Source: Nonomuraea glycinis (lineage in GTDB: Bacteria > Actinomycetota > Actinomycetes > Streptosporangiales > Streptosporangiaceae). Taken from it: a DNA stretch of 64,000 bases. The DNA is taken from positions 477,826 through 541,825 of the forward strand of contig NZ_BMNK01000004.1 of assembly GCF_014646515.1 (NCBI RefSeq), read 5' to 3'. Below are positions 44,582-53,076 of the stretch, one piece after another. Position 1 is the first letter of the stretch, and every line of letters starts with the position of its first letter. The position numbers were made by a program, and so were the translations under genes. A model generated the notes under the pieces. It was not told the origin of the DNA. It searched no databases and worked only from the letters and a program-made list of their open reading frames with translations.

Positions 44582-45393
44582 GCCCGCTCCGGATTGAGGA
44601 GCTCGCAGGCCGCCCGCCCGGTGACGGCCCGCAGCCCGGCGCCGGTGTTGCGGTAGACCGTCCCGTAGCCGGTGGCGGCCGCCGGGGCGCCGGTGACCCG
44701 GAACGGCCGCCCGTCGGGGTCCTTCACGGTGAGGGTCCGCTGTTTCCCGCTCCCGGCTTCCACGTACTCGACCTCCAGCACGAAGGTGTGGCTGTGCGCA
44801 CGCGCGTCGATCCGGAGGCCGAGCTCCGTCTGCTCGCCCCGCTTCAGCGGCAGGCTGTGCGGGCCGAAGAAGGGACGGCCGGGCGCGCCGACGCGGGTGA
44901 AGTACGGGTTCGGCGCATCGAGGCTGACCGTGAGCTGCGGGTTGTCCGTTCCGCCCTGACGGGGATGCTCGACGAAGGCGGCGGTGACGACCGGCTGCTC
45001 GGGGGCCGTCTCCTTCACCCTGACATCGGTGACGCGGACGAGGTCGCGCTGGGACTCGAAGATCACGCGCGCGATGGTCCGGCCCACCCGGGCGCCACCC
45101 AGTTTCGCCACCACGTCGCCGAACGCCCGATCCCCGAAGCGGCCGCTCAGGAAGGCCGCGCGGTCAGGAGGCGCGGTGGGCAAGGCGGCCACGGCCAGAC
45201 CCTGTTCGCCGCCGGCGCCGTGCAGCACCGTGACCAGGATCGGTGGCCTGCCGGAGTCGAGCAGGTCGGCGGGCCGCAGGAGAAGACCGAACGCGTCGGT
45301 CAGCCAGGCGGTGACGATGGCGGTGAGCAGCGCGCCGAGCCACAGCAGGACCTTGGTGAGCCTGCCCGGCCCCTTGTCGTCACTGTCCGGCAC
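44563..45393 (-). CDS. Membrane-anchored hypothetical protein
   Basis: A 276-residue protein with one N-terminal membrane helix (VLLWLGALLTAIVTAWLTDAFGLLL, about residues 15-39) and a beta-rich outer domain (PQLTVSLDAPNPYFTRVGAPGRPFFGPHSLPLKRGEQTELGLRIDARAHSHTFVLEVEYVEAGSGKQRTL), with two Cys near the end. No family recognised. Its stop overlaps the start of the propeller lipoprotein gene by 19 bases; the two probably act together at the cell surface. Confidence 0.7.
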   Translation of the reverse strand: MPDSDDKGPGRLTKVLLWLGALLTAIVTAWLTDAFGLLLRPADLLDSGRPPILVTVLHGAGGEQGLAVAALPTAPPDRAAFLSGRFGDRAFGDVVAKLGGARVGRTIARVIFESQRDLVRVTDVRVKETAPEQPVVTAAFVEHPRQGGTDNPQLTVSLDAPNPYFTRVGAPGRPFFGPHSLPLKRGEQTELGLRIDARAHSHTFVLEVEYVEAGSGKQRTLTVKDPDGRPFRVTGAPAAATGYGTVYRNTGAGLRAVTGRAACELLNPERACTSAR

Positions 45394-45502
45394 GAGAACG
45401 GTCTCCTCGCAGCTGGGCTACTTTCCAGAAGTGACAACGTAACGCAGAGAGCGCGTTCCATCACCCGGAGTGCGGGATTCTCACCCGGTCGTGGACGCCG
45501 GG

Positions 45503-47890
45503 TCACTCCCCTGGACCGGATGCCGGCGGTTCTTCGCGGCTTCCGCCGTCCGCCATGGCGGCCGAGCGGTCTTTGGCCTTCGCCAGCACTGCGGTGGCTT
45601 CGGCTGGGCGACCGGCCTCCTTCAGGGTGTCGCCGAGGTGGGTCAGCCCCCGCACGGCGCGGTGTTGGTCGCCGAGTTCGTGGAAGATGGTCGCGGAGTC
45701 TCGCAGGGCGGTGCAGGCCTCTTCGAAGCGCCGCGTCCGGCGCAGGGTGCTGCCGAGGCTGTTCAGCGTCTGGGCTTCGCCGTGGCGGTCGCCGATCTCG
45801 CGGCAGATGCGCAGGTCCTGCCGGAGAACGGTGATGGCCTCGTCGAAACGGCCCACCTGCTGCAGGACGTTGCCGAGGTTGTGCAAGGCCATGCCTTCAC
45901 CGCGGCGGTCGCCGATCTCTCGGAAGATGGCGGCGGCGCTGTGGTGAACGGTGATGGCCTCGTCGAAACGGCCCACCTGTTGAAGGACGTTGCCGAAGTT
46001 GTCCAGGGCCGTGCCTTCACCGCGGCGGTCGCCGAGCCTTCGAGCGATGGCGGCGGCGCTCTGGTGAGCCGCGATGGCCTCGTCGAACAGGCGCACCTCG
46101 AACAGGGCGACGCCGAGGTTGTCCAGGACCATGCCTTCGCCGCGGCTGTCACCGGCCTCCCGGAAGATGGCGGCGGCGGTTCGGTGAGCCGCGATGGCCT
46201 CGTCGAAACGGCGCACCTGTCGCAGGGCGTTGCCGAGGTTGACCGAGGCCGTGCCTTCACCGCGACGGTCGCCGAGCCTTCGGAAGATGGCGGCGGCGTT
46301 CTGGTGAGCCGTGATGGCCTCGTCGAAACGGCGCACCTCGAACAGGGCGTTGCCGAGGTTGATCAGCGATCCGCCTTCGTGGCGCCGGTCGCCCAGCTGA
46401 GTGCCGGCGGTGACGGAGGCGGTGGTAACGGTCAGGCGATCGTTGAAGGCACGACGCCACTCCAGGTACTCGTTCAGGCAGTACGCCAGCTCGATGGCGA
46501 ACTCGTAGCGGCCGCTGTCCCCCGCGGCGAAGGTGACGGCGGCGACCAGGTTGGCGCGTTCGGCGTCCAACCAGGCCATGGCGGCATCCCGCCCGGTGAA
46601 GCGGCCGGGGACAGGCCGGCCGGGCAGGGCGGTGAGGTGGACGCGGGCGTCGCGGGCAACGGAGAGGTAGTGGCGCTGCAGCCGCTCCAGCGCCCTGTCG
46701 CGATCGTGCGCGGCGGCTTGGGCGTGGCCGTGCTCACCGGCGTAGAGACGGATCAGGTCGTGCATGCTCCACCGGGCGTATGTCGGCGTGGTGAGCAGGT
46801 GGGCCCGGGCCAGCGCGGCCAACTGCTTCCGCACGACGCGTTCGGGGGTGCCGGCGAGGGCGGCGGCGGCTTCGAGGGAGATGTCGGGGCCGGGGTTGAG
46901 CGGCAGCAGCCGGAACAGCCGGGCCTGGTCCGGCTGGCTCTCCAGGAGGTGCTGGTAGGACAGATCGAACGCGGTGCGCACGGCGATGCGCCGGCCGTGC
47001 TGATCGAGGTCGCCGCTGTCGAGGGCGTCCAGCCCGCGCGCGTCGCTGAGCTCGGCCGCCATGTCGGCCAGCGGACGGCCGGGTTCGGTGCGGAGCAGGG
47101 CGGCGGTGATCCGCAGGGCGAGGGGCAGCCGGCCGCAGAGCTCGGCGATCGCTGCCGCGTGTTCCGGTTCGGCTTCGAGGCGCTGGTCGCGTCCTCCTAC
47201 GCACACAGCGGTGCGCAGCAGGTCGAGGGCTTCGGCTTCGGGCAGAACGGTCAGGTCGATCAGGCGGGCGGGCAGCGTCAGGGAATGCCGGGAGGTGACC
47301 AGCAGCCGGTGACAAGGCTGGGCCGGCAGCAGTGGTTCGACCTGGCCGGAGACGGCGGCGTTGTCGGCCACCACCAGCACCGGCGACTCCTGGCGGGCGC
47401 GGTCGGCCAGCACCGACTGGTACAGGGCCAGCCGCTCCGAGCCGGTGGGCGGGAGGTCGCCGTCGCGGATGCCCATGGCACGCAGCAACTGCCCCGCCGC
47501 GGCAGCGGCCGAGACCCGCTCGGCCGGATCGGGGGTGTAGCCGCGCAGGTCGAGAAAGAACACTCCGCCGCCGAACCAGCCCTGCTCCACCGCTTGATGG
47601 GCGGCCACCAGCGCCAGCGCGGTCTTGCCCACCCCCGCCATTCCCGCCACCGCCGACACCAGCACGCCCGGCTCGCCCGGTCCCCGGGGGTCCAGAAAGG
47701 CCAGCACGTCGCGGAGGGGGGCGGTGCGGCCGACGAAGCCCGCCGGCGCGGCCGGCAGTCCCGCCAGAGCCCGCGGAGCCGGGCCACTCATCCGCATGGT
47801 GACGGTGTGCGCCAAGGTCACCGGCGCGTAGTACGTCCCCTCGTGAATCTCGTTGTGGGTGGTGTCGCCACCGGCCTCATCGTCGGTCAT
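45503..47890 (-). CDS. NB-ARC/TPR NOD-like protein with N-terminal amyloid-like motif
   Basis: About 795 residues. Residues 11-32 carry a motif (THN-x-I, GT, APVT) shared with the end of the membrane protein encoded just upstream. Then an NB-ARC ATPase: Walker A GMAGVGKTA (83-91), FFLDLRGYTPDP, VLVVADNA (Walker B), LLVTSRH, CGRLPLALRI (GLPL-like motif) and a winged-helix region ending WSMHDLIRLYAGEHG (MHD motif). The C-terminal 290 residues are TPRs, five coded by nearly identical 120-base units. This is the architecture of bacterial NLR-type sensors, AfsR/SARP-like but without the SARP domain. ATG 47890 is favoured by GAGGGAG; an in-frame ATG lies at 47902. Confidence 0.88.
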   Translation of the reverse strand: MTDDEAGGDTTHNEIHEGTYYAPVTLAHTVTMRMSGPAPRALAGLPAAPAGFVGRTAPLRDVLAFLDPRGPGEPGVLVSAVAGMAGVGKTALALVAAHQAVEQGWFGGGVFFLDLRGYTPDPAERVSAAAAAGQLLRAMGIRDGDLPPTGSERLALYQSVLADRARQESPVLVVADNAAVSGQVEPLLPAQPCHRLLVTSRHSLTLPARLIDLTVLPEAEALDLLRTAVCVGGRDQRLEAEPEHAAAIAELCGRLPLALRITAALLRTEPGRPLADMAAELSDARGLDALDSGDLDQHGRRIAVRTAFDLSYQHLLESQPDQARLFRLLPLNPGPDISLEAAAALAGTPERVVRKQLAALARAHLLTTPTYARWSMHDLIRLYAGEHGHAQAAAHDRDRALERLQRHYLSVARDARVHLTALPGRPVPGRFTGRDAAMAWLDAERANLVAAVTFAAGDSGRYEFAIELAYCLNEYLEWRRAFNDRLTVTTASVTAGTQLGDRRHEGGSLINLGNALFEVRRFDEAITAHQNAAAIFRRLGDRRGEGTASVNLGNALRQVRRFDEAIAAHRTAAAIFREAGDSRGEGMVLDNLGVALFEVRLFDEAIAAHQSAAAIARRLGDRRGEGTALDNFGNVLQQVGRFDEAITVHHSAAAIFREIGDRRGEGMALHNLGNVLQQVGRFDEAITVLRQDLRICREIGDRHGEAQTLNSLGSTLRRTRRFEEACTALRDSATIFHELGDQHRAVRGLTHLGDTLKEAGRPAEATAVLAKAKDRSAAMADGGSREEPPASGPGE
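45781..46380. repeat. Tandem 120-base repeats coding TPR units
   Basis: Five consecutive 120-base units are strongly similar; for example GATGGCCTCGTCGAA recurs every 120 bases from 45833. Each encodes one 40-residue TPR (RFDEAI, AAAIFR, LGDRRGEG, NLGNAL). The high DNA identity suggests recent expansion or gene conversion. Confidence 0.88.
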
Positions 47891-47906
47891 GCGCTCCCTC
47901 ATGTGG

Positions 47907-48341
47907 CTACTCCGAGACGTCCTGATCGTCGGAGGCCGGGGACGGCCCGATGATGTCCCGGCCCATCGTCACAGGGGCGTGGAAGGTGCCGCCGCTGATC
48001 GTGTTGTGGGTGTCGCCCGGCCGCGTGGTCGCGGCCCGCCCGCCCCCATCACCGGCCTGAAGGGGTGCGGCCGATCGGTCCCCGCCTGTGGTGAGGTCGT
48101 CCCCGGCCGGCGACGGAGGAGGGGCCTGGCTCTGCGTCGGGCCGCGGCGAGCCGGCATCACCCCGTAGACGGACACCCCCAGCCCGGCCAGGGCGAAGAA
48201 GACGCCGACCACGCTGGCCAGCCGGTCGGCCTCCTCCAGACCCAGCACGATGAAGGTCACCCCCAAGGCGACCGCCACCAGCCCGCCGGCCACCAGCGAG
48301 AGCCACACCCACAGACCCCTCCGCTCCACCATGCCCCCCAT
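47907..48341 (-). CDS. Two-helix membrane protein with C-terminal amyloid-like motif (candidate NLR effector)
   Basis: A 144-residue protein: TM helices at about 10-35 (LWVWLSLVAGGLVAVALGVTFIVLG) and 41-62, a Pro/Gly/Asp-rich flexible linker (66-110), and at 111-132 a motif (THNTI, GT, APVT) that aligns without gaps with residues 11-32 of the NB-ARC protein encoded downstream. The tail after it is acidic. In known bacterial amyloid-signalling pairs, the effector carries the motif at its C-terminus and the NLR at its N-terminus, as here. The two helices could form a pore or anchor; that is inference. The stop is 4 bases before the longest NB-ARC start, so they form one operon. Start may be 48341 or 48332. 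Confidence 0.75.
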   Translation of the reverse strand: MGGMVERRGLWVWLSLVAGGLVAVALGVTFIVLGLEEADRLASVVGVFFALAGLGVSVYGVMPARRGPTQSQAPPPSPAGDDLTTGGDRSAAPLQAGDGGGRAATTRPGDTHNTISGGTFHAPVTMGRDIIGPSPASDDQDVSE

Positions 48342-48398
48342 CGTCGTGCACCTGCTCGCCGCGCGCGACCATCGGACGGGTCAGCGAGCGATCCCCTT

Positions 48399-49592
48399 CT
48401 ACGCCCCGGTACGGGTCAGCACGCCGAGCGGGTCGGCCAGCAGGTCGGAGAAGCCGAGTTCGGCGGCCCCGACCAGGGTGGCGTCGTCACCCAGCGCCGA
48501 GGTGCGCAGCCGTACCCGCTCGCGGGCGACAGGCAGCACGTTGGCGGCGATGCGGGCGCGTACCTGAGCCGCCGCGCCCGGATAGAGGTCGCGCAGCATG
48601 CCACCGAAGATCACCATGCCGGGGTTGAAGAGGTTGCACAGGTTCGCCACGCCGATGCCGAGCCAGTCACCGATGCGGCGCAGCGCCTCCTGGGCCGCGG
48701 GATCGCCGCGGTCGGCGTCGTCGACCACGGCCCGCACGGCGTCGCGGCCGAACGACTCGGCGGGCCGTCCGGCGGCGTCGAGCAGGGCCCGCTCCCCGGC
48801 CTCCGCCTCCAGGCAGCCGTGGGAGCCGCAGCCGCAGGGGCGACCGTTGTACGGGTTCACCACCATATGGCCGAGCTCGCAGCCGTATCCGCTCTCGCCG
48901 TCCAGCAGGTTGCCGCCGACGATGATGCCGCCGCCCACGCCGACGTCCCCATGCAGGTAGATCAGGTTCTGGAAGCCGACGCCCGCACCACGCAGTTGCT
49001 CGGCCAGCGCGCCGAGGTGTGCCTCGTTGCCCACCGACACCGGCAGGCCGAGCCCGAGCCGGCGGTCGAGCTCGGCGCCGAACGCCTGGTCCACCCAGCC
49101 CAGGTCGGGCCCGAAGCGCACCATGCCGTCGCCGGGCCGGATCATGCCGCAGTAGGACGCGCCGACGCCGACGCACACCGAGGTCGCGGGCGCCGCCTCA
49201 TACAGCTGGTGACCGAACCGGGCCAGCACCTCCACCACCCGGTCCAGGTCGGCTCCGGCGCGCGGGCGGACCGCCTCCCTGCGGTCCAGCATGATCCCGC
49301 CCAGGGTGATCCGGGCGGCGACCAGCCGGTCCACGGCGACGTCGAAGGCCAGCACGTACACCCGCTCGGACTCGGGCCGGACCACCAGCGACGGCCGTCC
49401 CGCCCGGCCGGTGTCGGCGGGCAGCTCCTCGCGGACCAGTCCCGCGGCGGTGAGCTCCGTGGTCAGCGCCAGGATGGTGCTGCGGTTCAGCTTCATCCGC
49501 GCGGCGAGCTCCGTGCGGGACACCGAACCGCCCAGATGCACGTGCCGGAGCAGGGTGCCGACGTTGTGCCGGCGGATCTCCTCCTGAACCAA
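48399..49592 (-). CDS. ROK family transcriptional regulator
   Basis: A 397-residue ROK regulator: N-terminal winged helix (VQEEIRRHNVGTLLRHVHLGGSVSRTELAARMKLNRSTILALTTELTAAGLV), then an ASKHA sugar-binding fold with HGDVGVGGGIIVGG and the ROK zinc motif CGCGSHGCLEAEAG. I place the start at the TTG 49592 because GGAGG lies 5 bases upstream and the length then fits the family; the open frame extends further only as antisense of the next gene. It lies downstream of GH4 and DeoR in the same direction and likely senses the sugar used by this locus. Confidence 0.88.
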   Translation of the reverse strand: MVQEEIRRHNVGTLLRHVHLGGSVSRTELAARMKLNRSTILALTTELTAAGLVREELPADTGRAGRPSLVVRPESERVYVLAFDVAVDRLVAARITLGGIMLDRREAVRPRAGADLDRVVEVLARFGHQLYEAAPATSVCVGVGASYCGMIRPGDGMVRFGPDLGWVDQAFGAELDRRLGLGLPVSVGNEAHLGALAEQLRGAGVGFQNLIYLHGDVGVGGGIIVGGNLLDGESGYGCELGHMVVNPYNGRPCGCGSHGCLEAEAGERALLDAAGRPAESFGRDAVRAVVDDADRGDPAAQEALRRIGDWLGIGVANLCNLFNPGMVIFGGMLRDLYPGAAAQVRARIAANVLPVARERVRLRTSALGDDATLVGAAELGFSDLLADPLGVLTRTGA

Positions 49593-49627
49593 CCTGACCT
49601 CCGCGTCCTGTGGTTTCCGAGCGGCGC

Positions 49628-50974
49628 CTACGCCGAGCCGGGCAGGACGGCGGCCAGGTCCGGGAGGTGTGCCCGGTAGCCGTCCAGCAGCCGGCGCGCG
49701 GTGGTGACCGAGTCGACCAGCGGGTGCAGCGCGAACGCCTCGACGGCCTGCCGGGACGAGCCCGACAGGGCGGCCTCGATGGCCGTCTGCTCCACCGCCT
49801 TCACCTGCTGCATCAGGCCCAGGAAGCGGCCGGGGAGCGGGCGGGTGGCCAGCGGCCGGGCGCCGGCGCCGTCGACCGCGCACGGGATCTCCACCACGGC
49901 CTCCGCCGGCAGCCCGGCCACCGCGGTGCCGTTGCGCACGTTGAGGATCATGGTGGTGGACTCACCGCGGGCGATGGCGGCCATCAGCGCGAGCGCGATG
50001 CCCTCGTACCCGCCCGCCGCCAGGTCGGCGGCGTCACGCTCGCCGGCGTCGGTGACGTCGCGGGCCTCCGCCATGTACGTCGCGTCACGCTGTGCGCGGG
50101 CCGCCCGCCACGAGCCGAGGGCGTCATCCGGGCGGGCCCGGACGGCCGCGTAGAACTCCTCCTGCTGCCCCAGCAGGGACTCGCCGCGGGTCCGGCCGGA
50201 GATCGCGGCGACCGACTCCCGGGTGAAGTAGTAGTAATAGAGGTATTCGTTGGGAATGGCGCCCAGCGTGCGCACCCAGTCGGCGCCGAAGACGCGGGCC
50301 TCCTCGACCTGGCGGAGCGCCCCGTCGTCGGCGAGCAGGCCGGGGAGCACGTCGTGGCCCTGGTGGGTGAGGCCGCGCAGCCAGCCGAGATGGTTGAGCC
50401 CCACGTAGTCGGGCGACACGCGCGCCGGGTCGAGGCCGAGCGCCGTGGCGGCCCGCCTGATCAGGCCGATCGGCGAGTCGCAGATGCCGATCACGCGGTC
50501 GCCGAGCACTCGCCGCATCGCCTCGGTGATCATGCCGGCCGGGTTGGTGAAGTTGATGACCCAGGCCTGCGGCGCGACGGCGGCCACCCGCTCGGCCACC
50601 CGCGTGGCGACCGGGACGGTGCGCAGGCCGTACGCGATGCCGCCGGGACCGGTGGTCTCCTGGCCGAGCAGGCCGAGGTCCAGCGCGACCCGTTCGTCGG
50701 CGACGCGGCCCGCCAGGCCGCCGACGCGGATGGCGGAGAAGACGAAGGCGGCCCCGCGCAGCGCGGTGTCCAGGTCGGTGGTGATCAGCACTTCCGGCGG
50801 GTCGTCGTGCCCCGCGGCGAGCCCGCGCAGCACGTGCCGGATGGCCTCCAGCCGGTCGAGGGACACGTCGTAGAGGACCACCTCCTCCACGCGCGGCTTG
50901 GCGGTGTCGCGCAGGAGCGCGCCGTAGACGAGCGGGACCCGGAAGCCCCCGCCGCCGAGCACGGCCAGTCTCAT
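49628..50974 (-). CDS. GH4 family glycosidase (6-phospho-beta-glucosidase-like)
   Basis: A 448-residue NAD- and metal-dependent glycosidase of family GH4: Rossmann start RLAVLGGGGFRVPLVYGALL, FVFSAIRVGGLAGRVADERVALDLGLLGQETTGPGGIAYGLRT, metal ligands in ICDSPIG (Cys) and GLNHLGW (His), and PAEAVVEIPC. It most resembles the 6-phospho-beta-glucosidase branch (LicH/CelF). With an ABC importer, rather than a PTS, in the neighbouring operon, its substrate may be unphosphorylated or phosphorylated later by the PfkB kinase. AAGGAGG precedes the ATG. Confidence 0.88.
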   Translation of the reverse strand: MRLAVLGGGGFRVPLVYGALLRDTAKPRVEEVVLYDVSLDRLEAIRHVLRGLAAGHDDPPEVLITTDLDTALRGAAFVFSAIRVGGLAGRVADERVALDLGLLGQETTGPGGIAYGLRTVPVATRVAERVAAVAPQAWVINFTNPAGMITEAMRRVLGDRVIGICDSPIGLIRRAATALGLDPARVSPDYVGLNHLGWLRGLTHQGHDVLPGLLADDGALRQVEEARVFGADWVRTLGAIPNEYLYYYYFTRESVAAISGRTRGESLLGQQEEFYAAVRARPDDALGSWRAARAQRDATYMAEARDVTDAGERDAADLAAGGYEGIALALMAAIARGESTTMILNVRNGTAVAGLPAEAVVEIPCAVDGAGARPLATRPLPGRFLGLMQQVKAVEQTAIEAALSGSSRQAVEAFALHPLVDSVTTARRLLDGYRAHLPDLAAVLPGSA

Positions 50975-50984
50975 CCGGCCTCCT

Positions 50985-51737
50985 TCACGTGAGAAGCACT
51001 TCGGCGCCCGCGGCGGCGCAGTTGCGCAGGGTGGTCTCGTCGGCGCCCTCGTTGGTGACGATCACGTCGATGTCCTCGGGGCCGCACACGCGCAGCGCGC
51101 CGGTGCCGGGGAACTTGTGCCGGTCCACGAGCAGCACGACCTGCCCGGCCGCCGCGATCATGGCGCGTTTCAGCGGCACCTCGGCGAGCGTGGTGTCGAC
51201 GAGCTGCCCGTCGGGCCGGACGCCGCTCGCCCCCAGGAACACCCGGTCGGCGACCACCTGGCTCAGCGCGGTCTCGGTCAGCACCCCGACCAGCGAGTGG
51301 TAGGTCCTGCGCACCATGCCGCCGAGCAGCAGCAGCTCGACCTCCGTGTCGGCGCGGAGCGCGTCGAGGACGGCGAGGCTGGAGGTGACGACCGTGACCC
51401 GGCGGCCGCGGAGCCGGCGGGCCAGCCGCACCGTCGTCGTCCCGATGTCGAGCAGGATCACGTCGCCGTCGCCGACCAGCCGCGCGGCGCGGGCGGCGAC
51501 CGCCTCCTTGTCCTGCTCGTCGGCCGCCGACACCTCGGCGAAGGGCCGGTCGGTGTCGGCGTCGGCCAGGGCGCCGCCGCGGACGCGCCGCAGGGTGCCG
51601 TCGCGGTCGAGCACCTCAAGGTCCCTGCGGATGGTCGACGGGCTCACGCCGAGCTGGCTGGCGAGGTCGCGAACGCTGGTGGCGCCGGACAGGCGCACCC
51701 GGCGCATGATCTCGGCATGCCTGAGCCGCTGAAGCAC
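50985..51737 (-). CDS. DeoR family repressor
   Basis: A 250-residue DeoR/GlpR regulator: HTH IMRRVRLSGATSVRDLASQLGVSPSTIRRDLEVLDRDGTLRRVRGGAL, then the DeoRC sugar-phosphate sensor (ILLDIGTTTVRLARRL, VTVVTSSLAVLDAL, LLLLGGMVRRTYHSLVG, VFLGASGV, LLVDRHKF). GTG start. It is 10 bases upstream of the GH4 gene and divergent from the pfkB-ABC operon, with repeats in between; it probably controls both. Confidence 0.9.
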   Translation of the reverse strand: MLQRLRHAEIMRRVRLSGATSVRDLASQLGVSPSTIRRDLEVLDRDGTLRRVRGGALADADTDRPFAEVSAADEQDKEAVAARAARLVGDGDVILLDIGTTTVRLARRLRGRRVTVVTSSLAVLDALRADTEVELLLLGGMVRRTYHSLVGVLTETALSQVVADRVFLGASGVRPDGQLVDTTLAEVPLKRAMIAAAGQVVLLVDRHKFPGTGALRVCGPEDIDVIVTNEGADETTLRNCAAAGAEVLLT

Positions 51738-51761
51738 GGCGCGAGTGTATCAGGCGAATTC

Positions 51762-51841
51762 GCGCACATGTGAGCATCTTGCTTCACTAACTTGCAGAGA
51801 AGACTTGAAGTGTGCGAGTAAACGTGCAAGATTGCGCACAT
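51762..51841. promoter_or_regulatory. Divergent promoter region with repeated motifs
   Basis: GCGCACAT occurs at 51762-51769 and 51834-51841; the palindrome CACATGTG is at 51765-51772; CTTGC/GCAAG elements lie between. The spacing and location between deoR and pfkB suggest operators for the DeoR or ROK regulator. Confidence 0.45.
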
Positions 51842-51869
51842 CTCGCTGCGTCGAGGAGGACTCAATCCC

Positions 51870-53072
51870 GTGGCTGTCCAGGCATACGACCCTCTCTCCC
51901 ACGAGCGGACCCTGGAGGGGCCGCAGTTCGACGTGTTCCTGGCGGGCACCGTCTTCCTCGACATCGTCTTCACCGGTCTGCCCGCCATGCCCGCCGCGGG
52001 CACGGAGATCTGGGCCGACGGGATGGGCTCGTGCCCCGGCGGCATCGCCAACCTGGCCATCGCGACCAGCCGGCTGGGCCTGCGCACGTCGCTGGCCGCC
52101 GCGTTCGGCGACGACGACTACGGCGACTTCTGCTGGCGCACGCTGGAGGAGCAGGAAGCGGTCGACCTGTCCAGGTCACGGCGCTTCGAGCAGTGGCATT
52201 CGCCGGTGACGGTCTCCATGGCGGTCGACCGCGATCGCAGCATGGTGACGCACGGCCACCCCTCGCCCATGCCGGCCGCCGAGATGATCGGCCTGCCGCC
52301 CCGCTCCAGGGCCGCGATCGTGACGCTCTCCCCCGACGAGCCGCTCGGCGCGCCCGGCTCCTCGTGCAACTGGGCCGAGGCGGCGCACCGCGACGGCGCG
52401 CTCATCTTCGCGGACGTGGGCTGGGATCCGTCGGGCGCCTGGCCGCGCTCCCTGCTCGACCAGCTGTCCGTCTGCCACGCGTTCATGCCCAACGCGATCG
52501 AGGCGATGGCCTACACCCGCACCGACACCCCGCGCGACGCGCTCTACGCGATCGCCGACCGGGTGCCCCTGGCCGTGGTGACCGATGGGGCCAACGGCGC
52601 CCTGGCCATCGACTCCACGACGGGCGAGGAGGCGTTCATCCCCGCGCCGCGGGTGACGGCGCTCGACCCGACCGGCGCGGGCGACGTCTTCGGCGCGGGC
52701 CTCGTGCTCGGCACCCTGTGCCGCTGGCCGCTGGCCGACCGGCTGGCGTTCGCCGGGCTCTGCGCGTCGCTGGCGGTGCAGCAGTTCGGCGGCTCGCTGG
52801 CCGCGCCCGGCTGGGGAGACATCGCCGACTGGTGGCACGAGGCCCGCCTGGCGGCCGACCACGGCGGCGCCTACGGCAGCTCGCTGGCCCGCCGTTACGC
52901 CTTCCTCGACCGGCTGGTGCCCACCGTCCCGGTGGGCGCCGTCCGCCGCGCGGTCGCCACCATCGCCCGGTACGCCGACGTCGGGGGAACACCGCAGAAG
53001 GCGGCCGAGACCCCCGGTGAGCCCGAGGACGGGGGCCCGAACACGCCTCGCGTGACCGCGCAGAAGGAGTAA
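51870..53072 (+). CDS. PfkB family carbohydrate kinase
   Basis: A 400-residue ribokinase-like sugar kinase: N-terminal substrate motif SCPGGIANLAIATSRLGLRTSLAAAFGDDDYGDF, then AVVTDGANGALAI and the catalytic DPTGAGDVFGAGLVLG (GAGD with the base Asp). It is longer than the usual 310 residues; the last 50 are a Pro/Gly-rich tail. GTG start 10 bases after GAGGAGGA. First gene of the importer operon. Confidence 0.9.
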   Translation: MAVQAYDPLSHERTLEGPQFDVFLAGTVFLDIVFTGLPAMPAAGTEIWADGMGSCPGGIANLAIATSRLGLRTSLAAAFGDDDYGDFCWRTLEEQEAVDLSRSRRFEQWHSPVTVSMAVDRDRSMVTHGHPSPMPAAEMIGLPPRSRAAIVTLSPDEPLGAPGSSCNWAEAAHRDGALIFADVGWDPSGAWPRSLLDQLSVCHAFMPNAIEAMAYTRTDTPRDALYAIADRVPLAVVTDGANGALAIDSTTGEEAFIPAPRVTALDPTGAGDVFGAGLVLGTLCRWPLADRLAFAGLCASLAVQQFGGSLAAPGWGDIADWWHEARLAADHGGAYGSSLARRYAFLDRLVPTVPVGAVRRAVATIARYADVGGTPQKAAETPGEPEDGGPNTPRVTAQKE

Positions 53073-53076
53073 CACC

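Noticed and set aside
45781..46380. CRISPR-like repeat array
   Set aside because: The 120-base periodicity is coding (TPR units of 40 residues) with no unique spacers between short repeats.
45470..47953. 827-codon open frame on the plus strand opposite the NB-ARC gene
   Set aside because: It is an antisense shadow in high-G+C DNA, with low-complexity Gly/Val/Ala/Gln composition; the minus strand has clear domains.
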